DNA from: Paenibacillus phoenicis
GTDB lineage: Bacteria; Bacillota; Bacilli; Paenibacillales; Paenibacillaceae
Direction: 5' to 3'
DNA: 64,000 bases
Assembly (NCBI RefSeq): GCF_034718895.1
Contig: NZ_JAYERP010000001.1
Span: 3,765,001-3,829,000 of the forward strand
Shown here one piece after another: positions 46,714-54,636 of the stretch. The translations under genes were made by a program, and so were the position numbers. The notes under the pieces were generated by a model, which saw only the letters and a list, made by a program, of their open reading frames with translations, ran no database searches and was not told where the DNA came from. How positions within the stretch are numbered: position 1 is the stretch's first letter; each line of letters begins with the position of its first letter.

Positions 46714-46811
46714 TTGAGCGTTGAGCGTTGAGCGTTGAGTGTTGAGTATTGAGTATTGAGTATTGAGTATTGAGTATTGAGTGTTCATCGTTGAGCGTTA
46801 AGTGTTAAGTT
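46714..46811 (+). repeat. heptanucleotide tandem array between hydA and hydG
   Basis: Fourteen consecutive 7-bp units of TTGAGNN type: three TTGAGCG, one TTGAGTG, five TTGAGTA (46742-46776), one TTGAGTG, then TTCATCG, TTGAGCG, TTAAGTG and TTAAGTT. The array starts 38 nt after the hydA stop and ends about 65 nt before hydG. No coding role is seen. Confidence 0.9.
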
Positions 46812-46877
46812 GCTTTTGTCCATACAGTCTCGAAGGGGTTCAGAAGTCATTTTGGCATCTCACAGGGAGGGATGGGG

Positions 46878-48314
46878 ATGAGCAGGTCAGATCAAAGGCA
46901 GGCAGCGGACTTCATCCGGGATGAGACCATTGTGTCAGCGCTCGCTTACGGGTCGCGGCTAGCCCGCGACCGTAAAAAAGTGCTGGCGATTCTGGAGCGT
47001 GCCCGGACCGCCAAAGGCATCAGTGCGGAGGAAGCCGCCGTCCTATTGAACGTGGAGGACGATGTATTGCTGGAGGAGATTTACCATGCGGCACGCGAGG
47101 TGAAGGAACGCATTTACGGGAATCGGATCGTCTTGTTTGCTCCTTTATATGTCAGCAACTATTGCGTCAATAACTGCGAGTATTGCGGCTATAAGCTGTC
47201 GAATAGGGGCATGGTTCGGCGGCGGTTGAACCGGGAGGAGCTGATCCGAGAAGTCGAGGTGCTGCAGCAACTGGGGCATAAGCGGCTGGCACTGGAGGCC
47301 GGGGAGGATCCGGAGCATTGCCCGATCGATTACATTCTTGAATGCATTGAAACGATCTACTCCGTGAAGGTCGACAACGGAAGCATTCGCCGGATTAACG
47401 TCAATATCGCAGCGACGACGGTGGAGGATTACCGCAAGCTGGCGAGCGTCGGGATCGGCACGTATATCCTGTTCCAGGAGACGTACCACCGCCCGACCTA
47501 CAGCCGCATGCACCCCAAAGGGCCAAAACGCGATTACGACTGGCATACGACGGCGATGGACCGCGCGATGCAAGCCGGCATCGACGACGTTGGCGTGGGG
47601 GTGTTGTACGGGCTGTATGATCACAAATACGAGACGATCGCCATGCTGATGCATGCCGAGCATCTGGAAGCGACGTATGGCTGCGGGCCACACACGGTTT
47701 CCGTCCCTCGCTTGCGGGCGGCGGACGGCGTGGATCTGAACAGCTTCCCGTATCTCGTGAACGATCATGAATTTAAGAAGATCGTGGCCGTGTTACGGCT
47801 CGCGGTGCCTTATGCCGGCATGATTCTGTCCACCCGTGAGGACTCGAAATTCCGCGACGAGGTCATCAAGCTGGGGATCTCCCAGATCAGCGCAGGCTCG
47901 TGCACCGGCGTTGGCGGTTATACCAACACGTACGGCAGCGAGGGCCAAGCGATCTCAAGCAGCGATACCGCCCAGTTCGAGGTAGGTGACCACCGTTCGC
48001 CGCTGGAGATGATCAAGTCGCTGTGCCGGGACGGGTATATACCGAGCTACTGCACCGCTTGTTACCGGGAGGGGCGGACGGGCGACCGTTTCATGCGGCT
48101 GGCCAAATCGGGCCAGATCCACAACATCTGTCATCCCAACGCTCTGCTCACTTTGCAGGAGTATTTGCTGGACTACGGGGATGACGAAGCCCGGGAGATG
48201 GGAGCCACGCTGATCAAAAACAATCTCCGCCGCATCCCCAAAACCTCCGCCCGCGATGCGACGATCAACCGCCTGCAGCGTCTCAAGGAAGGCGAGCGGG
48301 ATTTGTACTTCTAG
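46878..48314 (+). CDS. hydG: HydG, radical SAM tyrosine lyase of [FeFe]-hydrogenase maturation
   Basis: A 478-aa radical SAM enzyme that splits tyrosine to give the CO and CN- ligands of the H-cluster. The SAM motif CVNNCEYC lies near residues 96-103. A C-terminal cluster motif, CTACYREGR followed by a third Cys in IHNIC, marks HydG rather than ThiH. The ATG at 46878 has GGAGGG at 7 nt; the ATG at 46872 is too close. It is separated from hydA by the heptamer array and followed by a strong terminator. Confidence 0.94.
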   Translation: MSRSDQRQAADFIRDETIVSALAYGSRLARDRKKVLAILERARTAKGISAEEAAVLLNVEDDVLLEEIYHAAREVKERIYGNRIVLFAPLYVSNYCVNNCEYCGYKLSNRGMVRRRLNREELIREVEVLQQLGHKRLALEAGEDPEHCPIDYILECIETIYSVKVDNGSIRRINVNIAATTVEDYRKLASVGIGTYILFQETYHRPTYSRMHPKGPKRDYDWHTTAMDRAMQAGIDDVGVGVLYGLYDHKYETIAMLMHAEHLEATYGCGPHTVSVPRLRAADGVDLNSFPYLVNDHEFKKIVAVLRLAVPYAGMILSTREDSKFRDEVIKLGISQISAGSCTGVGGYTNTYGSEGQAISSSDTAQFEVGDHRSPLEMIKSLCRDGYIPSYCTACYREGRTGDRFMRLAKSGQIHNICHPNALLTLQEYLLDYGDDEAREMGATLIKNNLRRIPKTSARDATINRLQRLKEGERDLYF

Positions 48315-48333
48315 CCCGGGGCCCGCGGAAATC

Positions 48334-48380
48334 AAAAACCTTCAATGCCACCTTAGCGGGTGGCGTTGAAGGTTTTTTTG
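48334..48380 (+). terminator. terminator after hydG
   Basis: AAAAACCTTCAATGCCACC pairs with GGTGGCGTTGAAGGTTTTT, about 19 bp with one G-U pair, then a T run. Confidence 0.95.
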
Positions 48381-48548
48381 GCGCCAATATGCTGATTATT
48401 CGGCATCTCGCCCAGTTGCCAACTCCATTCCGCTTGCCACGGTACAGGGTACACTTACTGCGCTCAACCCCCGGCTAGCGCTTTATTTCGCCTGCGGACT
48501 CCGGCGTGCGGCGTGTGGCTAACCCATTATTTCGCCTACGGACTCCGG
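48381..48548. other. spacer with partial copies of the long-hairpin repeat flank
   Basis: Contains TTTCGCCTGCGGACTCCGGC near 48486 and a near copy near 48530. The same phrase flanks the second hairpin element near 49260. No gene. Confidence 0.55.
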
Positions 48549-48733
48549 CTAACGCTTGCCAGAGTGCTTATTTGGGCCAAATGAGGGGGATTTCATTTCT
48601 AACGCTTGTCAGCGAGCTTATTTGCATCAAATGGCCTCGTTTTGGGTGCGAAACAGGAAAATAAGCTCTCTCATAAGCGTTACATTTTGAAAATCCCCAT
48701 TTTGGGCCCAATAGCGTTGCTGGCAAGCGTTAG
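48549..48733. repeat. 185-bp long-hairpin element, copy A
   Basis: Its ends are perfect 14-bp inverted repeats, CTAACGCTTGCCAG (48549-48562) and CTGGCAAGCGTTAG (48720-48733). The two halves stay complementary well inward (GGGCCAAATGAGGGGGATTT against AAAATCCCCATTTTGGGCCC; GAGCTTATTT against AAATAAGCTC). A direct copy of identical length is at 49285-49469. The short open frame across it has no ribosome site or family signal. Confidence 0.85.
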
Positions 48734-48760
48734 AGGTTCGTTTCGCCGTGGTTGCTCCTC

Positions 48761-49050
48761 TAGTGTCTCTGCTGTCTCTAGTGTTGTTGCTCTGCTAGTG
48801 TCTCTGCTGTCTCTAGTGTTGTTGCTCTGCTAGTGTCTCTGCTGTCTCTAGTGTTGTTACTCAGCGAGTGTCCCTGCTGTCGCTAATGTTGTTACTCAGC
48901 GAGTGTCCGTACTGTTAGTTACTGTTGTTATTCCACCAATGTCCGTGCTGTTTGCTACTGTTTTTGTTTTGCCAATCTCTGCTGACACTACTATTGTGCT
49001 CTTTCAGTATCTATTGCTGACGCTAATGTTGTTGATCCGTGAGTGTCACT
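48761..49050. repeat. 35-bp minisatellite
   Basis: Four clear 35-bp units start at 48761, 48796, 48831 and 48866 (each beginning TAGTGTCTCTGCTGTC or a close variant). Progressively decayed units follow to about 49050. The first three are nearly identical. There are no unique spacers, so it is not CRISPR. Confidence 0.85.
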
Positions 49051-49284
49051 GTTGTCACTATTGACGCTGCCGACGCGAAAGTTACTACTGTGCTTAACTG
49101 CGCTTAAATGTGCTTAACTACTCAAACTACCTTAACTGCACCTAACTTCTGCTAACTCTAACTACTCTAACTACTCTAACTACTCCCAACTGCCCTAACA
49201 CACCTGCGACGTTTAAAGCTCCTGCACACCTTGCTTTTGGAGTAACTATTTCTCTTGCTTTCGCCTGCGGACTCCGGCGTGCGG
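49051..49284. repeat. degenerate low-complexity DNA with a 9-bp tandem repeat
   Basis: CTAACTACT occurs three times in tandem at 49158-49184, inside a longer tract of CTTAACT/CTAACT-like words. No gene. Confidence 0.65.
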
Positions 49285-49469
49285 CTAACGCTTGTCAGAG
49301 CGCTTATTTGGGCCAAATGAGGGGGATTTCAATTCTAACACTTGTTAGCGAGCTTATTGGCATCAAATGGCCTCGTTTCGGGGGCGAAACAGGAAAATAA
49401 GCTCTCTCATAAGCGTTACATTTTGAAAATCCCCATTTTGGGCCCAATAGCGTTGCTGGTAAGCGTTAG
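49285..49469. repeat. 185-bp long-hairpin element, copy B
   Basis: A direct repeat of 48549-48733 at the same length. Its ends CTAACGCTTGTCAG and CTGGTAAGCGTTAG pair with two mismatches. It lies just beyond the 3' end of hydF. Confidence 0.85.
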
Positions 49470-49531
49470 AGGTTCGTTTCGCCTCAACAGCCATCACCGG
49501 AGCCGATCAGATCACAGGAGCCGAGTTTCTC

Positions 49532-50794
49532 TCACTGCGACTGAGACCCCCGAGCCGCCTCATCCCACGCCATCATGGCGGAGGGGAAGAGCTCGATCGC
49601 GCGAGGGAACACGCCGTGAAGGTAGGCGATTAGCACGCCGTAGTTGACGATCGGGACGCCGGCCGCTTTGGCTTCGCCGAGGCGGTGCAGCATGGCGCGG
49701 CGGTTGAGCATGCAGGCGCCGCAATGCACGATCAGCGCGTAGCGGGACAGGTTCGGCGGGTAGCTGTAGCCGGAGACGTGCTCGATCTGCAGCTGCTTGC
49801 CCGTGGTTTGGCGCAGCCAGCGGGGGATTTTGACGGTGCCGATGTCGTCGGACTGCTGATGGTGCGTGCAGGCTTCCGCGATCAGCACGCGGTCGCCGTC
49901 CTGCAGGTTCTCCACGGCCCGCGCGCCTCGGACGAGCTCATTTAGGTCGCCTTTATGGCGGGCGAACAGGATGGAGAACGAGGTCAGCGGCACGTCCCGC
50001 GGCGTATCGGCGGCGACCTTAAGGAAGACCTGCGAGTCGGTGATGACGAGCCGCGGCTTCGTCCCGAGCCGATCCAGCGTGGCCCGGAGCTCGTGCTCCT
50101 TCGTCACAACGGCGATGGCGTCGCTCTCGAGCAGGTCGCGGATCGTCTGCTGCTGCGGCAGGATCAGCCGGCCTTTGGGCGCGGCTTTGTCGATCGGCAC
50201 GACCAGCACGACCAGATCGCCCGGCGCCACGAGGTCGCCGACGAGCCGGAAGCGCTCCTCCTCGTGCGGAAGCGCCGCGACGATGGCCCGCTTCAGCTCC
50301 GGCACGCCGCTCCCGTCCAAAGCGCTGAATGCCACGCATTCCAGGGCAAGCTGGGCCTTCACCTCGGCAAGTACAGCCGCCCTCGCGTCCGTATCCAACA
50401 GCGCGTCGACTTTATTCACCACGCCTACGACAGGGATCTTCCGTTGCTTCAGTTCGGCCAACAGCTCCCGATAAAAATCATCGGGACCCGCCAACGCATC
50501 AATCACCAACAAGGCGAGGTCGGCGCGGTGGATCAGCTCCCGCGTTTTCTGCTTGCGCTGCTCGCCAAGCTCGCCTTCGTCGTCCAGCCCGGCGGTATCA
50601 ATCAGCACCACTGGTCCCAGCGGCAGCAGTTCCATCGCTTTGTACACCGGGTCGGTGGTTGTCCCCCTCACCGGCGAGACGACGGCAATCTCCTGCCCCG
50701 TTAAAGCGTTCACCACGCTGGACTTCCCCACATTCGTCCGGCCGAAGACGGCGATATGCGTCCGCTCCCCGCGCGGCGTTGCGTTCAGACTCAT
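49532..50794 (-). CDS. hydF: HydF, GTPase scaffold of [FeFe]-hydrogenase maturation
   Basis: A 420-aa protein that carries and delivers the diiron precursor to HydA. The GTPase domain has the P-loop GRTNVGKS (18-25), DTAGL (66-70) and NKVD. The C-terminal cluster domain has CTHH and HCGAC, giving the CxH...HCxxC ligand set. The ATG follows GAGGGG. It lies 15 nt after aspA in the same orientation, opposite to the other hyd genes, and converges on hydG. Confidence 0.94.
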   Translation of the reverse strand: MSLNATPRGERTHIAVFGRTNVGKSSVVNALTGQEIAVVSPVRGTTTDPVYKAMELLPLGPVVLIDTAGLDDEGELGEQRKQKTRELIHRADLALLVIDALAGPDDFYRELLAELKQRKIPVVGVVNKVDALLDTDARAAVLAEVKAQLALECVAFSALDGSGVPELKRAIVAALPHEEERFRLVGDLVAPGDLVVLVVPIDKAAPKGRLILPQQQTIRDLLESDAIAVVTKEHELRATLDRLGTKPRLVITDSQVFLKVAADTPRDVPLTSFSILFARHKGDLNELVRGARAVENLQDGDRVLIAEACTHHQQSDDIGTVKIPRWLRQTTGKQLQIEHVSGYSYPPNLSRYALIVHCGACMLNRRAMLHRLGEAKAAGVPIVNYGVLIAYLHGVFPRAIELFPSAMMAWDEAARGSQSQ

Positions 50795-50809
50795 CTAACC
50801 ATTCCCCCT

Positions 50810-52243
50810 CTATTCGCCGGGGATGCCCGGCTTCGTGACCTGCAGCGGATTCAGGATGGCGGCAGCGCGTTCGGCGGTCAGCCAGCCGCCGCTCACAGCG
50901 ACCTGCTCCACCGACAGCCCCTCGCGCCGGGCGATCCCGGCAATCTCGGCGGCCGCCTCGTAGCCGAGATGCGGGACCAGCGCGGCGGCCAGCACGGTGG
51001 AACGCCGCAGATGCTCGCGGCATACGCCCTCGTTGACGGCGATGCCGCGAATGCAGCGCTGCTCGAACAGCGGAACGGCCCGCCCCAGAATCTCCAGCGA
51101 TTCCAGCAGGGAATCGGCGATCAGCGGGCCGTACGCGTTCAGTTCGAGCTGGCCGCCGGCGGCGGCCCAAGTGGTCGCGGCATCGTTCGCGATCACCCGC
51201 ATGGCCGCTTGGCCGGCCATTTCCGCCATGACGGGGTTCACCTTCCCCGGCATGATCGACGAGCCGGCCTGGACGGCGGGCAGCGTGTATTCGCCGATGC
51301 CCCCGGCGGGGCCGGACGCCAGCAGCCGCAGGTCGCCGGCGATCTTGAACAACGTCACGGCTGCCGCTTTCAGCAGCCCGGACACCTCGACGAAGACGTC
51401 CATGTTCTGCGTCCCGTCCATCGGAAATTCGCTGCGCGCTAAGCCCAGCCCGGTCAACTCCTGCAGCGTGTCGGTGACCTGGAAGATGTAAGCCCGGGGC
51501 GCGTCCAACCCGGTGCCGATCGCCGTACCGCCGAGATGAATCTCGCGCAGCCGCTCCTCGGCTTTGTACAGCCGCCACCGGTCGCGGGCGACCGCCTTGG
51601 CGTAAGCACCAAAGCCCTGGCCGGCCATCATCGGCAGGGCGTCCATCAGCTGCGTGCGTCCGAGCTTCAGCACATCCGCGAATTCCCGCTCCTTCTCCTG
51701 CAGCGCCTCCTGCAGGGAGGCATAAGCGTCGCTGAGCGGGCGCAGCAGCCGGATCGCCGCGATTCGAAGCGCGGTGGGGTACACGTCGTTGGTCGATTGA
51801 CATCGGTTGACGTGGTCCAACGGATGGACAAGCTGGTAGTCGCCTTTTGTCCCTCCCAGCCGTTTAATCGCTAAATTGGCGATCACCTCGTTGACGTTCA
51901 TATGCGTGGACGTGCCCGCGCCGCCCTGCAGGGCATCAACCACGAATTGATCGACCAAGGCGCCCTCGGCAATCTTGTCGCACGCCCATTCAATCGCTTC
52001 CGCGACCTCAGCCGGGATTAGGCCCAGCTTGCCATTGACCCGCGCCGCCGCTTTCTTGACCACGGCGATCGCTTCGATCAGCCGGGGATGGGCTGGACGC
52101 CCGCTGACCGGAAAATTCTCCATCGCCCGCGCCGTATGAATGCCGTAATAGACTTCTGCCGGGATCGCTTTGGGGCCTAGCGCGTCGGTCTCCATGCGAT
52201 ATTTTTGATCGGAATCGGGTTCATTCGGAAATTCTTGACGCAT
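50810..52243 (-). CDS. aspA: aspartate ammonia-lyase
   Basis: A 477-aa member of the fumarase/aspartase superfamily. The signature GSSIMPGKVNPVMAEM is intact, as are VYYGIHTARAMENFPVSG near the N-terminus, GAGTSTHMNVNEVIAN and the substrate-contact STNDVYPTALR. It converts aspartate to fumarate and ammonia. GGAGGCG precedes the ATG. It is the first gene of an aspA-hydF operon. Tight pairing with hydF suggests a link to H-cluster assembly or to fumarate formation under anaerobiosis. Argininosuccinate lyase or fumarase identity is less likely given the N-terminal motif. Confidence 0.9.
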   Translation of the reverse strand: MRQEFPNEPDSDQKYRMETDALGPKAIPAEVYYGIHTARAMENFPVSGRPAHPRLIEAIAVVKKAAARVNGKLGLIPAEVAEAIEWACDKIAEGALVDQFVVDALQGGAGTSTHMNVNEVIANLAIKRLGGTKGDYQLVHPLDHVNRCQSTNDVYPTALRIAAIRLLRPLSDAYASLQEALQEKEREFADVLKLGRTQLMDALPMMAGQGFGAYAKAVARDRWRLYKAEERLREIHLGGTAIGTGLDAPRAYIFQVTDTLQELTGLGLARSEFPMDGTQNMDVFVEVSGLLKAAAVTLFKIAGDLRLLASGPAGGIGEYTLPAVQAGSSIMPGKVNPVMAEMAGQAAMRVIANDAATTWAAAGGQLELNAYGPLIADSLLESLEILGRAVPLFEQRCIRGIAVNEGVCREHLRRSTVLAAALVPHLGYEAAAEIAGIARREGLSVEQVAVSGGWLTAERAAAILNPLQVTKPGIPGE

Positions 52244-52402
52244 TCGGGTTCGCCTCCGACAAATGTCAATCTCTTCCTTTTCATCGTAGTTGAAAGCGAC
52301 TTCTCGAGACAGTAAAGAAGATCACGTGAAAGGCCGGAAGGAACTTGTTCTAAAGACGATTTTTCGTCCATAAGCTAGGGATAAGAAGGAGGGGTACATG
52401 CC
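52244..52402. other. divergent promoter region between aspA and yabP
   Basis: Right edge of the hydrogenase island. It must hold promoters for aspA-hydF (leftward) and yabP (rightward, expected sigma-E). An 8-bp palindrome TCACGTGA is at 52322-52329. No TTGTGA-N6-TCACAA site or clear promoter was found. Confidence 0.4.
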
Positions 52403-52684
52403 ATGGTCGAACCAAATAAAGCCAAGCATCAGGAGCTGCATTTGCTAAATCGCAAGCTGTTGGACATTACGGGGGTCCTCAATGTGGAAAGCTTCGACAG
52501 CGAGGAGTTTTTGCTTCAAACCGAACTTGGTGCGATGACGATCCGAGGGCATAATTTACATATCAAAAACCTGAACCTGGAGCAGGGACTGGTCAGCATC
52601 GAAGGTACGGTAAACTCGCTTTCGTATTTGGATCCGGGGTCCAATTCGTCCAGTAAGGGCCTGCTCGGCAAGCTGTTCCGATGA
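52403..52684 (+). CDS. yabP: YabP, sporulation protein
   Basis: A 93-aa protein of the YabP/YqfC family, made in the mother cell during sporulation. The core is LHLLNRKLLDITGVLNVESFDSEEFLLQT, quoted in part by position 12-40, with RGHNLHIKNLNLEQG after it. AAGGAGGGG precedes the ATG. Its end overlaps the yabQ start by 4 nt, a conserved pair. Confidence 0.92.
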   Translation: MVEPNKAKHQELHLLNRKLLDITGVLNVESFDSEEFLLQTELGAMTIRGHNLHIKNLNLEQGLVSIEGTVNSLSYLDPGSNSSSKGLLGKLFR

Positions 52685-53268
52685 ATTTGGAGACACAATG
52701 GGCGACCCTGCTCTGGATGCTGGCATCCGGGGGGATCATGGGCATCGCCTTTGACAGCTATCGCGTCGTCTCGGGACAGCTCCGGTTTCCCCGCTGGAGT
52801 GTCCATGCCCTCGATTTGCTCTACTGGTTGGCTGCCGCCTTATTCGTCTTCCGCACGTTGTATCACAGCAACCAGGGGGAACTAAGGTTCTATGTTTTTT
52901 TAGGACTTTTTCTAGGTATTTGGATTTATTTTTTGTTCCTTAGTGTTCTCACCGAGCGTTTTGTGTTAATGTTAATGAGGATAGCTAACAAAATTTATCA
53001 TTTTATCGTACGAACGATTGAGATTTTCATCATCGCTCCGTTACAATGGCTGGTCAAAATGATCCGTGTTCTGCTCGGATTCGTTTGGATTGTGCTGCTG
53101 TTCCTAGGCCGGATCACCTTGTTGCCGATCTGGAAGCTGCTCGTATGGGTGCTTACACCTATATGGACAAGGCTTCGGATTCCGCAGGGGGTGGACAAGA
53201 TTCGGCGTTGGGCGGCTGTGTGGCGAGAGCGTGTTTTGCGTCTATTACGCTGGTTCTACAAAGAATAA
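52681..53268 (+). CDS. yabQ: YabQ, sporulation membrane protein
   Basis: A 195-aa protein with an N-terminal membrane part (about four spans in residues 5-105) and a basic C-terminal region with further hydrophobic stretches. In B. subtilis YabQ is needed for the spore cortex. It overlaps yabP by 4 nt and is followed 17 nt later by divIC. Confidence 0.9.
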   Translation: MNLETQWATLLWMLASGGIMGIAFDSYRVVSGQLRFPRWSVHALDLLYWLAAALFVFRTLYHSNQGELRFYVFLGLFLGIWIYFLFLSVLTERFVLMLMRIANKIYHFIVRTIEIFIIAPLQWLVKMIRVLLGFVWIVLLFLGRITLLPIWKLLVWVLTPIWTRLRIPQGVDKIRRWAAVWRERVLRLLRWFYKE

Positions 53269-53285
53269 GGCTGGGAGGTGCCCTG

Positions 53286-53642
53286 GTGCGCGAAGTGTCG
53301 ACAAATCCGAAACCATCGAACAAAACTTCATCCTCCGGAAACGGATCTGCTTTCGCTAAGCGCAGGCTGCGGATCTGGATGGGATTTATGGTCCTGTTTT
53401 TAAGCTGGGCCGGATATACGTTCATTTCTCAAGCCGGGGAGATCGGCAGCAAATCGCTAGAGCTGGCGGAACGGCAAGCCGCCAAGGCAGCCAGTGAGCA
53501 GAGCTTGAACCAGCTCAAATATGAGATTGACCGTTTGAATGACCCCGAATACATTGGACAAATTGCCATGAAGAAATATGGTCTGTACAAACCGGGTGAA
53601 ATCCCTGTCCGGGTATCCGAGTCCGAAGCCGGAAATGACTGA
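53286..53642 (+). CDS. divIC: DivIC, septum formation initiator
   Basis: A 118-aa bitopic protein. A short basic cytoplasmic segment leads to one membrane span (about 36-55), then a coiled coil (about 58-92) and a C-terminal domain with PEYIGQIAMKKYGLYKPGE. DivIC works with FtsL and DivIB at the septum. The GTG at 53286 follows GGGAGGTG; the frame is open far upstream but that part overlaps yabQ. Confidence 0.92.
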   Translation: MREVSTNPKPSNKTSSSGNGSAFAKRRLRIWMGFMVLFLSWAGYTFISQAGEIGSKSLELAERQAAKAASEQSLNQLKYEIDRLNDPEYIGQIAMKKYGLYKPGEIPVRVSESEAGND

Positions 53643-53766
53643 CCCCATGCGGGTTGACGGGACATCCGTCTGTTGACCTTGTTTCAGTCATTCGGTATAA
53701 TCAAATCACCGCAGTCAAGATTTCGAGGCCTGGCTGTATATTTTTAAGGGAGGATCATTTTATTTT

Positions 53767-54237
53767 ATGGCAATTGAAGTGGGCACCAAGTTAGAAGGAA
53801 AAGTGACAGGCATCACGCATTTCGGAGCATTTGTGGATCTGTCAGGAGGTGTCACGGGTCTCGTTCATATTTCGGAGATCGCCGACAATTACGTGAAAGA
53901 CGTTAACGATCATCTGAAGATCGGCGATATGGTTACCGTAAAGGTAATCAATGTCGATAAGGACGGCAAGATCGGACTTTCCATCAAGCAGGCTGTTGAC
54001 AAACCGGCCGAAGCCAGACCGCCTCGTGCACCGAGAACGGACCGGCCAATCGGCGGAGACCGTCCTGGCGGCGGATTTAACCGGGACCGGGGAGGACGCT
54101 CTTTCAAGCCCCCAGCCAGCAAATCCTCATTCGAAGACAAAGTTTCTCGTTTCCTGAAGGACAGCGAGGAGCGCATTTCTTCGTTGAAGAAGAATACGGA
54201 AGGCAAACGCGGAGGTCGCGGAGCCAAACGAATGTAA
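53767..54237 (+). CDS. yabR: YabR, S1-domain RNA-binding protein
   Basis: A 156-aa protein with one S1 domain at residues 1-75 (GTKLEGKVTGITHFGAFVDL, VHISEIADNYV). A Arg/Pro/Gly-rich basic linker and a charged C-terminus ending GGRGAKRM follow. This resembles the general stress protein 13 family. Its function is not established. GGGAGG precedes the ATG. It lies between divIC and spoIIE, as in B. subtilis. Confidence 0.92.
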   Translation: MAIEVGTKLEGKVTGITHFGAFVDLSGGVTGLVHISEIADNYVKDVNDHLKIGDMVTVKVINVDKDGKIGLSIKQAVDKPAEARPPRAPRTDRPIGGDRPGGGFNRDRGGRSFKPPASKSSFEDKVSRFLKDSEERISSLKKNTEGKRGGRGAKRM

Positions 54238-54264
54238 TCCCTGAAAACTTAATTAATCAAACCC

Positions 54265-54300
54265 ACCGTAGGCGAATCGCTCGCCTGCGGTTTTTTGTTT
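54265..54300 (+). terminator. terminator after yabR
   Basis: ACCGTAGGCGA (54265-54275) pairs with TCGCCTGCGGT (54281-54291), followed by TTTTT. Confidence 0.9.
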
Positions 54301-54530
54301 TGTTTCGCGCTCCAATCTTCACAAGTTGACTTTTGCCTATGCGATAAAGCATGTTTTGTCGCCTCTGGGCTTTTTGCCGACAGGTTCTTACGGTTTTTTA
54401 CGAGGAGCGCGTTCAAATGGCCGTTGTTCGCAGAACAAGCCCGTGATTCCCCATGCGAACATAGAAACCCCTGATGCGGCTCATCGCTATGGGGGGCCTG
54501 TATTCGCGCGGTGTCGGCGTTCCCTCTCAA
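54301..54530. other. non-coding spacer upstream of spoIIE
   Basis: No gene found. The tRNA genes that lie near here in B. subtilis were looked for and not seen. Confidence 0.4.
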
Positions 54531-54573
54531 TTTGTCGGAAATTTCTTTTGCACCGGCTCCGGTATCTGACAAA
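54531..54573 (+). promoter_or_regulatory. two Spo0A boxes upstream of spoIIE
   Basis: TTTGTCGGA (54531-54539) and, on the other strand, the reverse form TCTGACAAA (54565-54573) each match the box TTTGTCRAA at 8 of 9 positions. The second overlaps the -35 region. Confidence 0.62.
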
Positions 54574-54598
54574 CTTTCCGGTTCTAGCCTCCTATAAT
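54566..54598 (+). promoter_or_regulatory. spoIIE promoter with a 21-bp spacer
   Basis: CTGACA (54566-54571), a 21-nt spacer and TATAAT (54593-54598). The long spacer is the known form of Spo0A-activated sigma-A promoters such as B. subtilis spoIIE and spoIIG. Confidence 0.68.
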
Positions 54599-54636
54599 GG
54601 GACATACCTTACTAATTTGGAAAAGGCGGTGCCAGG

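Noticed and set aside
46549-46788. Minus-strand frame reading repeated NTQYSIL
   Set aside because: The repeat comes from translating the heptamer array; the rest is antisense to hydA.
48606-48833. Open frame of 75 codons across hairpin copy A and the minisatellite
   Set aside because: It lies wholly in repeats, has no ribosome binding site, and its near copy at 49342 starts identically only because the DNA is repeated.
48761-48900. Possible CRISPR array
   Set aside because: Units are directly adjacent 35-bp tandem copies with no unique spacers, and there are no cas genes.
49342-49647. Open frame of 101 codons overlapping the end of hydF
   Set aside because: It runs through hairpin copy B and then antisense into hydF; the second half is low-complexity Arg/Gly from the opposite strand.
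52322-52329. TCACGTGA palindrome upstream of aspA as a Rex/Fnr site
   Set aside because: It lacks the 6-nt centre of TTGTGA-N6-TCACAA and is short enough to occur by chance.
54301-54636. tRNA genes expected between yabR and spoIIE by comparison with B. subtilis
   Set aside because: No cloverleaf, TTCRA arm or CCA end could be found on either strand.
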